64,000 bases of DNA from DDH964 sp963806685 (GCA_963806685.1 CAWDZB010000011.1:186001-250000); one strand, 5' to 3'. Shown: positions 17,181-26,193, counted from the stretch's first letter. Made by a program: numbers and translations. Notes: generated from the sequence alone by a model not told the origin.

Positions 17181-18017
17181 TCAGCGTCCGGCAGGGCTTT
17201 CCTTGATGATGGCGTCAATGGCCAGCAGATCCTCCAGCATCGGCCGCAGGTCCTTGAGGTAGAGGGAGTTGGGCCCGTCGCAGAGAGCCCGTTCCGGGTC
17301 CTCGTGAACCTCCCAGAAGAGCCCGTCGATGCCGGTTGCCACCGCTGCCCGGGAAAGGGCGCCGACGAACTGGCGCTGCCCCGCCGAGGCCGTCCCGGCG
17401 CCGCCGGGGAGCTGGACTGCGTGGGTGGCATCGAAGATCACCGGACAGCCGGTCTCGCGCATGATCGGCAGCGAGCGCATATCGACCACCAGGTTGTTGT
17501 AGCCGAAGGAGGCGCCCCGCTCGGTGAGCAGGACCCGCTCGTTCCCCGCCGCGGCCAGCTTGGCGACGGCGTTTCGCATATCCCAGGGAGCGAGGAACTG
17601 CCCCTTCTTGATATTTACCGCCTTGCCGGTGGCCGCGGCAGCGAGCAGCAGATCGGTCTGCCGGGACAGAAAGGCGGGAATCTGCAGGATGTCGAGAACC
17701 TCGGCGGCCTCGGTGACCTGGGCGATCTCGTGCACATCGGAAACCACCGGGAGCTCGAATTCGTGCTTGATGCGGGCGAGGATCTTCAGCCCTTCGGCCA
17801 TCCCCGGGCCACGGAAGGAGTCGATGGAGGTCCGGTTGGCCTTGTCGTAGGAGGCCTTGAAAACCAGGCCGATGCCGAGATCAGCGGTCAGCCGCTTGAG
17901 GAATTCGGCGATGCGCAGGGTCAGCGCCTCCTCCTCGATGACGCAGGGGCCGGCGATCAGCACCAGCGGCCGGTTGCCGCCGAAAACAGCATTGCCGACG
18001 CGGACTTCACGGGTCAT
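17181..18017 (-). CDS. kdsA: 3-deoxy-8-phosphooctulonate synthase
   Basis: KdsA condenses arabinose-5-phosphate with phosphoenolpyruvate. The 278-residue protein shows FKASYDKANRTSIDSFRGPG, GLKILARIKHEFELPVVSDV and PVIFDATHAVQLPGG, all family hallmarks. The segment LIAGPCVIEEE opens the barrel; whether it is a metal-dependent or independent form is not settled here. It starts one base after the pyrG stop. Confidence 0.96.
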   Translation of the reverse strand: MTREVRVGNAVFGGNRPLVLIAGPCVIEEEALTLRIAEFLKRLTADLGIGLVFKASYDKANRTSIDSFRGPGMAEGLKILARIKHEFELPVVSDVHEIAQVTEAAEVLDILQIPAFLSRQTDLLLAAAATGKAVNIKKGQFLAPWDMRNAVAKLAAAGNERVLLTERGASFGYNNLVVDMRSLPIMRETGCPVIFDATHAVQLPGGAGTASAGQRQFVGALSRAAVATGIDGLFWEVHEDPERALCDGPNSLYLKDLRPMLEDLLAIDAIIKESPAGR

Positions 18018-18018
18018 G

Positions 18019-19623
18019 TTATTTCTCCCCCTGCTGCTTCAGGCAGGCGCCGACGAAGGACTCGAAGAGCGGATGCGGCGCCATCGGCCGGGAACGGAAT
18101 TCAGGATGGAACTGGCAGCCGAGAAACCAGGGGTGGTTGGCCAGTTCGACGATCTCCACCAAGTCGAGTTCCGGGTTGGTGCCGGAGATCACCAGGCCGG
18201 CCTTGCGCAGCGGGTCGCGGTAGCGGTTGTTGAACTCGAAGCGGTGGCGGTGGCGTTCGCTGATCGCCTGCTGGCCGTAGATGCGCCGGGCCAGGGTCTT
18301 GGTGGCCAGGTCGCAGGGGTAAGCCCCGAGGCGCATCGTCCCCCCCTTCCCCTTCACCGCTTTCTGCCCTTCCATGATATGGATCACCGGATTCTTGGCC
18401 TCCTCGCGGAACTCGGAGGAGTAGGCGTCCTCGATGTTGCAGACGTGACGGGCGAACTCGACCACCGCCATCTGCATCCCCAGGCAGATGCCGAAGAAGG
18501 GGAGCCCCTTCTCCCGGGCATAACGGATCGCGGCGATCTTCCCTTCGCTGCCACGTTCGCCGAAGCCGCCCGGCACCAGGATGCCGTTGACGTTGGCGAA
18601 GGTGTCGCCGACCCCGTGGCGCTCCAGAGCTTCCGAATCGACGTAGGTGAGATTGACCCGGCAGTCGTTGGCGATGCCGCCGTGGATGAGTGCCTCGGAA
18701 AGGGACTTGTAGCTCTCGGTCAGCTCCACGTACTTGCCGACGATAGCGATGGTGGTCTCGCCGGCAGGTTCCCGGACCCGCTTGGTGATCCGTTCCCAGT
18801 CGGCGAGATCGGGAGCCTTGGTCCAGATGTTGAGAAATTCGACCAGCCGCTCGTCGAGCCCCTGATCGTGAAAAGCCTTGGGCACCTCGTAGATCGACTG
18901 CACGTCGCGGGCGGTGATCACCGCTTCCTCGCGGACGTTGCAGAAGAGGGCGATCTTGGCCTTCATGTCGCGGGGGATCTCGCGGTCGCAACGGCACAGG
19001 AGAATGTCGGGCTGGATGCCGATCTCGCGCAGTTCCTTGACGCTGTGCTGGGTCGGCTTGGTCTTCAACTCCCCGGCGGTGGCGATATAGGGGACCAGGG
19101 TAAGGTGGATGTAGAGGACGTTCTCGTGGCCGCGGTCGGTGCGGAACTGGCGGATCGCCTCCAGGAACGGGAGCGACTCGATGTCGCCGACGGTGCCGCC
19201 GACCTCGATGATGGCCAAGTCGACCCCTTTGGCGTTTTCGAGAATCTTGCCCTTGATCTCGTTGGTGATGTGGGGGATGACCTGCACCGTCCCCCCCAGG
19301 TAGTCGCCGCGCCGTTCCTTGCGGATCACCGAGTCGTAGACCTGGCCGGTGGTGAAGTTGGACTTGCGCGACAGCGTGGCGGTGGTGAAGCGTTCGTAAT
19401 GACCGAGGTCGAGGTCGGTTTCCGCGCCGTCGTCGGTGACGAAGACCTCACCGTGCTGGAAGGGGCTCATGGTGCCCGGGTCGACGTTGATGTAGGGGTC
19501 CATCTTCTGCATCGAGACCCGCAGGCCCCGCGCCTCCAGCAGCGCCCCGATGGAAGCAGCCGCCAGGCCCTTGCCGAGGGAGGAGACGACGCCGCCGGTG
19601 ATAAAAATGAACTTGGTCTTCAT
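18019..19623 (-). CDS. pyrG: CTP synthase
   Basis: PyrG makes CTP from UTP and glutamine; CTP is needed by KdsB to activate KDO, which fits its place between kdsB and kdsA. The 534-residue protein has the synthetase P-loop region (FIFITGGVVSSLGKGLAAAS), MDPYINVDPGTMSPFQHGEV, and a C-terminal class I glutamine amidotransferase with nucleophile Cys in FFGICLGMQMAVVEFA. Normal length. Confidence 0.97.
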   Translation of the reverse strand: MKTKFIFITGGVVSSLGKGLAAASIGALLEARGLRVSMQKMDPYINVDPGTMSPFQHGEVFVTDDGAETDLDLGHYERFTTATLSRKSNFTTGQVYDSVIRKERRGDYLGGTVQVIPHITNEIKGKILENAKGVDLAIIEVGGTVGDIESLPFLEAIRQFRTDRGHENVLYIHLTLVPYIATAGELKTKPTQHSVKELREIGIQPDILLCRCDREIPRDMKAKIALFCNVREEAVITARDVQSIYEVPKAFHDQGLDERLVEFLNIWTKAPDLADWERITKRVREPAGETTIAIVGKYVELTESYKSLSEALIHGGIANDCRVNLTYVDSEALERHGVGDTFANVNGILVPGGFGERGSEGKIAAIRYAREKGLPFFGICLGMQMAVVEFARHVCNIEDAYSSEFREEAKNPVIHIMEGQKAVKGKGGTMRLGAYPCDLATKTLARRIYGQQAISERHRHRFEFNNRYRDPLRKAGLVISGTNPELDLVEIVELANHPWFLGCQFHPEFRSRPMAPHPLFESFVGACLKQQGEK

Positions 19624-19722
19624 GGGGACTCCTTTGTCAACGCGGGACCGGCCCGACGGCCGAAAGCGGGCAGCTCAAAAAGGGGATTTTACACAGCCGG
19701 GGCGAAAAAGAAAACCCCAATC

Positions 19723-20484
19723 TCATCCCTTTGCCCCGCCGCGGCGGAGGAGTTCGAGGACCCGCTCGAGATCCGCCGGCGTGTCGACGCCCTGGGACGG
19801 CAACGCAGTCTCGACCACCCGGATGCGGAAGCCGTGTTCGAGAGCGCGCAGCTGTTCGAGTTTTTCCAGGGTCTCCAGGGGGGTGGCGGCGAGCTTGGGA
19901 TAGGTGAGCAGGAAGTCCTTACGATAGACGTAGAGACCGACGTGCTTGAAGCAGTTCAGGCCGGCCAGGTCCCCCGGCAGCTCGTCGCCCAGGTCCCGGG
20001 GATGGGGGATCGGCGCCCGGGAGAAGTAGAGGGCGAACCCCTGGCGGTCGGTGACAACCTTGACGACGTTGGGATTGCGGAACTCTTCCAGAGAGGTCAG
20101 CGGGCACTTGAGGGTCCCCATCGGGATGCCGCGGTTCTTGCGCAGCGGCGCCACCGCCTGTTCGATCATCTTCGAATCGATCAGCGGCTCGTCCCCCTGC
20201 ACATTGACCACCAGGTCGGTCTCGATCCGCGCGGCGACTTCGGCCAGGCGGTCGGTGCCGGTGGGGTGGTCGGCGTGGGTCATCTCCACCTCGCCGCCGA
20301 AGCCGCGCACTACCGCGGCGATCCGTTCGTCGTCGGTGGCGACGATCACCCGGTTGATGTGGGCCGCCCTGGCGGTCCGCTCGCAGACCCACTGAATCAT
20401 CGGCTTGCCGAGGATCCCGACCAGTGGTTTTCCGGGGAAACGGGTGGAGGCGTAGCGGGCGGGAATAATGGCGGTGACGCGCAT
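19723..20484 (-). CDS. kdsB: CMP-KDO synthetase
   Basis: KdsB activates KDO with CTP to CMP-KDO. The 253-residue protein begins MRVTAIIPARYASTRFPGKP, the nucleotidyltransferase signature, and holds NVQGDEPLID. The ATG at 20484 was chosen over an in-frame start ten codons earlier because the family N-terminus begins there and AAAGGA lies upstream. It is the first gene of the kds-pyrG-lpt-rpoN run; pyrG follows 99 bases later. Confidence 0.96.
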   Translation of the reverse strand: MRVTAIIPARYASTRFPGKPLVGILGKPMIQWVCERTARAAHINRVIVATDDERIAAVVRGFGGEVEMTHADHPTGTDRLAEVAARIETDLVVNVQGDEPLIDSKMIEQAVAPLRKNRGIPMGTLKCPLTSLEEFRNPNVVKVVTDRQGFALYFSRAPIPHPRDLGDELPGDLAGLNCFKHVGLYVYRKDFLLTYPKLAATPLETLEKLEQLRALEHGFRIRVVETALPSQGVDTPADLERVLELLRRGGAKG

Positions 20485-20614
20485 CGGCGGAAAGTCCTTT
20501 CGCGGCTGCTGCAAACCGCCCGTAGGGTAAAGAAATCCCCATGGGAAGTCAAGCCGCCAGAGCGCGCAGGATGGCCCGCCGGCAAGGTTCCGGCGGCAGG
20601 GGCTGCAGCGGGCT

Positions 20615-21271
20615 TCAGCTGGCGTCGAGTCTGCGCACGAAGATCTCCTTGGCCAGTTCCTCGTCGACGGCGAATTCGGAATGGCCGATGCGGAAGATAA
20701 AACTCGGGTAGGCGCGCTTCAGCAGCAGCTGGTTGCCGGGCAGAACCCCCATGCTCATCAGCTTCTGCATCTTCTTCGGTTCGGCGGTGGACAGGTAGGC
20801 AATCTCGCCGGACTCGCCGGGCTTCAGCTCGGTCAGTGCCACCACCCCCGGCGCACCCTTCTTCTTCGCGTCCCGGCAGCAGCGTCCAGGGGGAATCGGC
20901 CGGCCGTGGGGGCAGGTGGCGGGGTGGTTGAGCAGGGTGCAGAGCTTGGTATCGACAACGCCGCGCAGCAGGTGTTCGAACTCGCAGGCCTTGGCGTTCC
21001 CCTCGGCGCCGCGCAGGTCGAAGATGTCCATGGTCAGCCGTTCGGCCAGCCGGTGACGGCGCACTGCCATCTGCGCCTCCTCGCGCCCCTCCTCGCGGAG
21101 GTGGACCCGCTCCCCCTGCACATCCACGTAGGCGAGGCGGCCAAGTTCGGCAAGCGCCTCGTCATCGGGCCCGACGCCGAGGGTTTCCACCAGGGCGCCG
21201 TGCTCCCCCTGCTCCTCGGTGGCGATCCACAGCGCTTCGAGGATATCTTCGGCCTTGTGGGAAATGATCAT
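20615..21271 (-). CDS. DtxR-family metalloregulator with FeoA-like C-terminal domain
   Basis: The 218-residue protein has a DtxR/IdeR architecture. Residues 1-65 form a winged helix (AEDILEALWIATEEQGEHGA), residues 66-135 hold the metal-binding and dimer domain (RRHRLAERL and ACEFEHLLR, matching the His/Glu and Cys/Glu/His metal ligands), then CPHGRPIPPG, and residues about 140-215 form an SH3-like FeoA domain. The helix-turn-helix is less clear than in classical DtxR. It is the last gene of the feoB operon, four bases after the Cys-rich gene, so it probably senses Fe(II) or Mn(II), or its FeoA domain assists FeoB. Confidence 0.82.
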   Translation of the reverse strand: MIISHKAEDILEALWIATEEQGEHGALVETLGVGPDDEALAELGRLAYVDVQGERVHLREEGREEAQMAVRRHRLAERLTMDIFDLRGAEGNAKACEFEHLLRGVVDTKLCTLLNHPATCPHGRPIPPGRCCRDAKKKGAPGVVALTELKPGESGEIAYLSTAEPKKMQKLMSMGVLPGNQLLLKRAYPSFIFRIGHSEFAVDEELAKEIFVRRLDAS

Positions 21272-21274
21272 GAC

Positions 21275-21457
21275 TTACTCCTTGTCACGATCCGCCTTCG
21301 GGCGGACCAGCTTTTTCAACAACCCGCTCATGGCCGGGTTGGCGTAACCGCAGTAGGGGCAGTGGACCTTGCGGCAGCCGCCGGGGCAGGCGCCGCACCG
21401 GGCCTCGGGATCGGGGGTGCGCTCGGGAATCTCCCGGCCGCAGAAGCCGCAGATCAT
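21275..21457 (-). CDS. Small Cys-rich zinc-ribbon-like protein coupled to feoB
   Basis: A 60-residue protein starts MICGFCGREIPERTPDPEAR and continues CGACPGGCRKVHCPYCGYAN, with cysteines paired as CxxC, CxxC and CxxC plus one extra, then a basic tail. The ATG overlaps the feoB stop (ATGA), the tightest coupling seen in the operon. Small Cys-rich partners are known for FeoB transporters, but this one is soluble and looks like a zinc or iron ribbon. The function is inferred from position only. Confidence 0.75.
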   Translation of the reverse strand: MICGFCGREIPERTPDPEARCGACPGGCRKVHCPYCGYANPAMSGLLKKLVRPKADRDKE

Positions 21458-23415
21458 GACAGCACTCCGGTAGCCAGCAGGGTCTGGTTGAGCAGCCAGC
21501 CGCAACCGAAAGCGAGAGCGGTGACGAAGCCGAAGATCGCCAGCGACACTGACCAGCCCCGTTCCTTTTTCATCATCAGGAACTGGGCGATGCAGGGGAC
21601 GAAGAGGGTCAGGGTCACCGCTGCCACGGTCAGCTGTTCGCCATTGAGGATGCCGTTGGCCTGCATGTCGTAGAGCCCGGCGGCACCGAAGTCGCGACGG
21701 AAGAAGCCGAGGACGAAGACCGCCGCGGTATCGGGGGGAAGCCCGAGGGCCAGCATCGCCGGGCGCAGCAGCTCGATCAGTGCCTGCAGGGCGCCGCTGA
21801 GCTTCCCGGCCCAGAGCAGCACCGAGGCGAAGATGAAGAGCGGGAAGATCTCCATGAAGTACCACTGCATGCGGGTCAGGGTCTTGACCAGCACGTTGCG
21901 CGGCTGCGGCAGGCGCAGCGGCGGGATCTCCATGTAGAACATCGGCAGTTCCCCGGGCATCAGCCGGGCGGAGAGAAAACCGATCACCAGGAAGATCGCC
22001 GCCACGCACAGCGACCAGACCAGCAGCGCGCCGGGGACGCCGGAGAGGAGAGCAAGAATCACTCCGAGCTGGGCGCTGCAGGGGATCGCCAGGGCCAGCA
22101 GGATGGTGGCGATAAGCCGCTCGCGAACCGTCTCCAGGGTCCGGGTGACCATGGTCGCCATGGTGTCGCAACCGAAGCCGAGGACGATCGGGATCACCGC
22201 CCGGCCATTGAGGCCGATTTTCTTGAAGAGCCGGTCGACCAGCATCGCCAGGCGCGGGAAGTAACCGGTGTCCTCGATCACCGAAAAGGCGAGGAAGAAG
22301 GTGCCGACGATCGGCAGGATGATCGCCACCGCGTAGCGGACGCCAAGGGTGAAGACGCCGTATTCGCCGGTGATCAGCTCGCGCAGCCAGTACCAAGGGA
22401 TGAAATGCTGGGACAGGGAGATCGCCCAGGGATTGAGGTACACCTCGAACAGGTGTCCCTCGAGGAGATCGACCAGGGTCCCGGCGCCGAAGTGGCCGAC
22501 GAACTGGTAGAGGCCGAAGTAGAGGGCCAGCAGCAGCAGCGGAAAACCGCTCCAGGGGTTCATGGTCCACACCGAGAGCCGTTCGCTGAATGGAGTGCGC
22601 GCCCCGGTCTGCTGACTGATCACCCCTTCCAGCACCCCCTTGCAGACCCGCTTGCGCTCGAGACTGATGCGCAGGTGCAGGTCGACCCGGCGCTCGAAGA
22701 CCACCTCGTTGACCGCGTCCTCGACGGCCGGGAAGCCCGCCCCCTCCCCGGCCCGCACCAGCTCCAGCAACTCCTCGTCCTTCTGCATCAACAGCAGCGC
22801 CATGGCGCGCCGGTCAAGGGCGTAATCGCCGTGCAGGACGGAGGCGATTTTCAGAATATCCCGTTCCAGGTCGCTGGCATAGGCGAAGGTGGCCCGGCGC
22901 TGACCGTCGAAGGCGGCGATGGCAGCACGGATCTCCTTCAGCCCGCGCTTGCGGGCCATGGCCGCCCCGAGCACCGGGATGCCCAGCTTTTCCTGCAGCA
23001 ACTCAATATCGATCTGCATGCCGATGCGCTCGGCCTCGTCGAGGATATTCACGACCAACATCACCGGCAGGCGGGCCTCGATCAACTGCAGGGTCATCGG
23101 CAGCATCCGTTCGAGGTTGCGGGCATCGATGACATGGACCACGACGTAAGCGGACTCGGACAGCAGGATCTCCCGCGCCACCCGCTCCTCCTCGGTAATC
23201 GGCAGCAGGGCGTACATCCCCGGGGTATCGAGGACCTCGTAGCGGACCGCTTCGATTTCGCAATGACCACGGGAGACTTCCACCGAGGTCCCGGGGTAGT
23301 TGGAGACCGTGGTATAGGCGCCGGTCAGTGCATTGAACACCACGCTCTTGCCAACATTGGGGTTGCCGACGAGGATGATGCGGGGAGCAGTGGGGGAGTG
23401 ACTGGTGAGTTCCAT
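21454..23415 (-). CDS. feoB: Ferrous iron transporter FeoB
   Basis: FeoB imports Fe(II) across the inner membrane. The 653-residue protein has an N-terminal G domain (G1 GNPNVGKSVVFNALTG, G3 DTPGMYAL, G4 VNILDEAERIG), a helical spacer to about residue 260, and two Gate regions with many membrane helices in the second half (RAVIPIVLGFGCDTMATMVT). No separate N-terminal feoA gene is present; the FeoA domain is carried on the downstream DtxR-type protein. It starts 61 bases after fur and probably shares its promoter. Confidence 0.95.
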   Translation of the reverse strand: MELTSHSPTAPRIILVGNPNVGKSVVFNALTGAYTTVSNYPGTSVEVSRGHCEIEAVRYEVLDTPGMYALLPITEEERVAREILLSESAYVVVHVIDARNLERMLPMTLQLIEARLPVMLVVNILDEAERIGMQIDIELLQEKLGIPVLGAAMARKRGLKEIRAAIAAFDGQRRATFAYASDLERDILKIASVLHGDYALDRRAMALLLMQKDEELLELVRAGEGAGFPAVEDAVNEVVFERRVDLHLRISLERKRVCKGVLEGVISQQTGARTPFSERLSVWTMNPWSGFPLLLLALYFGLYQFVGHFGAGTLVDLLEGHLFEVYLNPWAISLSQHFIPWYWLRELITGEYGVFTLGVRYAVAIILPIVGTFFLAFSVIEDTGYFPRLAMLVDRLFKKIGLNGRAVIPIVLGFGCDTMATMVTRTLETVRERLIATILLALAIPCSAQLGVILALLSGVPGALLVWSLCVAAIFLVIGFLSARLMPGELPMFYMEIPPLRLPQPRNVLVKTLTRMQWYFMEIFPLFIFASVLLWAGKLSGALQALIELLRPAMLALGLPPDTAAVFVLGFFRRDFGAAGLYDMQANGILNGEQLTVAAVTLTLFVPCIAQFLMMKKERGWSVSLAIFGFVTALAFGCGWLLNQTLLATGVLS

Positions 23416-23476
23416 CAGCTACGGTTTTCCTGGCTAGGATTGATAGGCATGGTCAGGCCAAGGGCAGGGCGGCAGA

Positions 23477-23905
23477 TCAGGAGGCGGCGCATTTGCCGCA
23501 GCGGCCGTAAAGCTCAAGGCGGTGGTTCTCAATGACGAAACCGTGGCGGGCGGCCACCTCGTTCTGCAGTTGCTCGATGCGCGGGTCCTCGAATTCGAGG
23601 ATCGCGCCGCAATTCCGGCAGATCAGGTGATCGTGGTGTTCCACGCGGCTGCTCGATTCGTAGCGGGTCTGGCCATCGCCGAAATTGAGTTCTTCGGCGA
23701 TCCCGCATTCGGCAAACAGTTTCAGCGTCCGATGCACCGTGGAATAACCGATTCCGGGGTGCTTCCGGCGCAGGCGCAGGTAGAGCTCCTCGGTGGAGGG
23801 ATGGGTGGTGCAGCGCAGGAATTCATCAAGAATGACTTCCCGCTGCCGGGTCGACTTAAGCCCTTTTTCGGCGAGATAACTGCGAAACAACTGTTTTCCC
23901 TGCAT
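23477..23905 (-). CDS. fur: Ferric uptake regulator family protein
   Basis: The 142-residue protein has the Fur winged helix (LKSTRQREVILDEFLRC, then GYSTVHRTLKLFAECGI) and metal sites (SSSRVEHHDHLICRNCGAIL with a CxxC pair, and CGKC near the end). The ATG at 23905 has GGAGAG six bases upstream. A palindromic Fur-type box overlaps its transcription start, so it is likely autoregulated and controls feoB. A second Fur-family gene of PerR type lies at 53707-54144. Confidence 0.92.
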   Translation of the reverse strand: MQGKQLFRSYLAEKGLKSTRQREVILDEFLRCTTHPSTEELYLRLRRKHPGIGYSTVHRTLKLFAECGIAEELNFGDGQTRYESSSRVEHHDHLICRNCGAILEFEDPRIEQLQNEVAARHGFVIENHRLELYGRCGKCAAS

Positions 23906-23919
23906 GGCTCTCTCCAAAA

Positions 23920-23964
23920 TTGAAAATCGTTTTCAAAGTTATCCGTTTCGCCCGCGCCTGTCAA
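23920..23964 (-). promoter_or_regulatory. Promoter and Fur box for the fur-feoB operon
   Basis: On the minus strand TTGACA (23959-23964) is followed after 17 bases by TAACTT (23936-23941). Just downstream lies the perfect 7-3-7 palindrome TTGAAAATCGTTTTCAA (23920-23936), covering the expected start of transcription. The position and AT-rich symmetry fit a Fur operator that closes the promoter when iron is plentiful. Confidence 0.65.
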
Positions 23965-23996
23965 GATTAAAAAGAACGGCCTACCTCCCCTCTTCC

Positions 23997-24746
23997 CTAG
24001 CCGCTGATCGGAATAAAGCGGTAGAGGTAGCCGGAGAGCTTCCCGAACATACCGAAGAAGAGCATGATGCCGACCGCCATCAGCAGCGCGCCGGTGACGA
24101 TTTCCATGATCCGGATGTGTTTGCGGAAGCGGTTGAAAAAGCTGAGAAAGCCGTGGAAGAGCAGACCGGAGATGAGGAACGGAATCCCCAGGCCGATGGA
24201 GTAGCAGGCCAGCAGCAGGATGCCGCGCCCGGCGCCGCCGCTGGTGCCGGCGACCATCGCCAGAATGCCGCCGAGGATCGGCCCGATGCAGGGAGTCCAG
24301 CCGGCGGCAAAGGCGATGCCAACCAGCAGGGTGCCGAAAAACCCACTCGGTTTGGTGTGGATATGGACCCGCTTTTCACCCAGCAGGACCCCGAAATGAA
24401 ACAACCCGCTCATATGGACCCCGAACAGGAAGATCAGCACCCCGCCGATCCGCTGGACCCAGACCAGCCCTTCCCGTAGATGAACTTGGAAGGAGGAGGA
24501 GGCCAGGCCTGCCAAAGCCCCAAGACTGATAAAGACCAGAGAAAAACCGAGAATGAAGGTCAGCGAGTGAAAAAGCACCACCAAACGCACCCGCGCGGTG
24601 GGATGGGCTTCCTGCAACTGCTGGAAGGAGAGCCCGGTGATGTAGGTCAGGTAGGAGGGGATCAGCGGCAGCACGCAGGGGGAAAAGAAGGAGAGGACCC
24701 CTGCAGAGAGGGCGATCCAGACGGTGAGATCGGCATGGGTTCCCAC
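23997..24746 (-). CDS. ccdA: Cytochrome c biogenesis protein CcdA (DsbD-like thiol reductant transporter)
   Basis: The 249-residue membrane protein has about six helices. The family motif SFFSPCVLPLIPSYLTY carries the first redox Cys, and the second is in GWTPCIGPILGGILAM. CcdA moves reducing equivalents from thioredoxin to periplasmic partners. The start is GTG (24746), four bases after the TlpA stop, and the pair forms one functional unit. Confidence 0.9.
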   Translation of the reverse strand: MGTHADLTVWIALSAGVLSFFSPCVLPLIPSYLTYITGLSFQQLQEAHPTARVRLVVLFHSLTFILGFSLVFISLGALAGLASSSFQVHLREGLVWVQRIGGVLIFLFGVHMSGLFHFGVLLGEKRVHIHTKPSGFFGTLLVGIAFAAGWTPCIGPILGGILAMVAGTSGGAGRGILLLACYSIGLGIPFLISGLLFHGFLSFFNRFRKHIRIMEIVTGALLMAVGIMLFFGMFGKLSGYLYRFIPISG

Positions 24747-24750
24747 GGGC

Positions 24751-25284
24751 TTACCCGAAAATCAGGAACTTGAGGAAACTGACGACATCGGGACTGGTCC
24801 AGTCGATGGCGCCGATGACATGATCGGCAATGATGCCGTCGGGGCGGACGATGAAGGTTTCCGGGAACTGGAACACCCCGTACTGCTGCTGGACATCGGT
24901 CTTCTCGTCGAGCAGGACCGGGAAGCTATGGGGATGCTGTTTGAGAAATTCCTGGACGTTCTCCTTGCCGTCTTCCTCGACGTTGATCGCCAGGAGCACG
25001 AAATCCTTGCCGGGGAGCATCGCGTTGAGCTTCTCCATCGATGGCATTTCCCCCCGGCAGGGAGGGCACCAGGTGGCCCAGAAGTTGACCAGCACCACTT
25101 TGCCGCGAAGTTGGGAGAGGGTATAGCTGCGGCCGTTGACGTCCTTGAGGGTGAAATCGGGCGCGAGCACCCCGGCCCTGGCCGGGGCTGCGGGAGCCGG
25201 CATGGGCTGGTCGGCGGCGATGGCGGAAAGGGGGAGCAGGAGTAGCAAAAGCAGCGGCAGGAGCCTGGAAAGAAGACGGGTCAT
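24751..25284 (-). CDS. Periplasmic TlpA/ResA-type thioredoxin
   Basis: The 177-residue protein has a signal peptide (MTRLLSRLLPLLLLLLLPLS) and a thioredoxin fold with active site WATWCPPCRGEMPS. The ResA/TlpA type reduces disulfides, often for cytochrome c maturation. CcdA follows directly and would supply electrons. The cis-Pro loop is FPETFIVRPDG. Confidence 0.92.
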   Translation of the reverse strand: MTRLLSRLLPLLLLLLLPLSAIAADQPMPAPAAPARAGVLAPDFTLKDVNGRSYTLSQLRGKVVLVNFWATWCPPCRGEMPSMEKLNAMLPGKDFVLLAINVEEDGKENVQEFLKQHPHSFPVLLDEKTDVQQQYGVFQFPETFIVRPDGIIADHVIGAIDWTSPDVVSFLKFLIFG

Positions 25285-25339
25285 CGGGAAAATCCTTTCA
25301 CAAAAGTTGGCCCATTTCTACCCGGCACGGGCACAAAAG

Positions 25340-25735
25340 TCAAGGCAGCCGGTCCGGGTTGGCCCAGATCGCCTCGATGGCCTCCATCTCCTCCTCCGAG
25401 AAGCCGAAATAATGGGCGAGCTCGTGAACCAGCGTCTCCCGGATGACCCGCAAGGTTCCTTCGCCACTCTCGCGGGCGTGAACTTCGATGGCCCGTTGAT
25501 AGAGCACGATCACGTCGGGGAGAATGGACAACTGCTCGAAACCGCGCTCATCGAGTGGAAGGCCACGATAAAAGCCAAGTAGATCGCGTCGGTCATCGAA
25601 GCCGACCTCGGCCAGGGTTTCGGGATCGGCCCAGTCTTCAATCTGGATGCTGAGGTTCTCCACCCGCCGCAGAAACTCCCCGGGGATGGCAGCCAAGGCC
25701 CGTTCCGCCAGGGCGGCGAAGTCGCTGCGGTTCAT
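25340..25735 (-). CDS. Metallopeptidase family protein (minimal zincin)
   Basis: The 131-residue protein carries the zincin motif HELAH in ETLVHELAHYFGFSEEEM, with a downstream Glu/Asp-rich helix. Small proteins with this layout form the zincin_1 family (PF06262). The substrate is unknown. No signal peptide. It overlaps the thioesterase gene upstream by four bases (ATGA). Confidence 0.85.
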   Translation of the reverse strand: MNRSDFAALAERALAAIPGEFLRRVENLSIQIEDWADPETLAEVGFDDRRDLLGFYRGLPLDERGFEQLSILPDVIVLYQRAIEVHARESGEGTLRVIRETLVHELAHYFGFSEEEMEAIEAIWANPDRLP

Positions 25736-26193
25736 TCTTCGAAGCCCTGCCCTCTCGCCACCCGAAAGATTGAGCTGAAGCGCGCCACCTCGCGGCCGAC
25801 TTCATCCTCGACCCTCGCCTCACCGTAAAAGGTCCGGCCCTCGGGGCCGGTCACCCGTGCCCGGGCCACCACCCGCCCGCTCTGGACCGGCGCCAGAAAA
25901 CGGGTGGTCAGCTCGGTGGTGGCGAAGGCGGTTCCCGCCGGCAATAGCGATTTGATCGCCATCGCCACCGCGGTATCGGCCAGGGTGGTCAACGCGCCGC
26001 CGTGCAGCAGCCCGCCCCCCTGGGCGAGGCGGACCACAAAGGGAAGACTGAGAATGGCCTCGCCGCCCCCGGCCGACTCGATGCTCATGCCGAGCAGGTC
26101 CTCGAAGGGGGCGGTGTCGATCCACCCCTGGAGTTCGAACTGTCTGGTTCCGGTTTCCCGGGGGGTTTCGCCGTCGACCAGCATGCGTGCCAT
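25732..26193 (-). CDS. PaaI-family hotdog thioesterase (intact)
   Basis: The 153-residue protein shows the PaaI-type hotdog signature GGGLLHGGALTTLADTAVAM, where HGG and LAD are the catalytic and structural core. It hydrolyses acyl- or aryl-CoA thioesters of unknown identity. The ATG at 26193 has GGAGG five bases upstream. It is the intact relative of the interrupted gene at 1995-2405. Confidence 0.87.
   Translation of the reverse strand: MARMLVDGETPRETGTRQFELQGWIDTAPFEDLLGMSIESAGGGEAILSLPFVVRLAQGGGLLHGGALTTLADTAVAMAIKSLLPAGTAFATTELTTRFLAPVQSGRVVARARVTGPEGRTFYGEARVEDEVGREVARFSSIFRVARGQGFEE

Noticed and set aside
17857..20700. A 947-codon plus-strand open frame across kdsA, pyrG and kdsB
   Set aside because: It is antisense to three well-conserved genes, has no ribosome site and no family likeness; long mirror frames are common in GC-rich DNA.
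21275..22570. A 431-codon minus-strand frame overlapping feoB
   Set aside because: Only its last 60 codons are a real gene, starting at 21457; the rest is a shadow of feoB.
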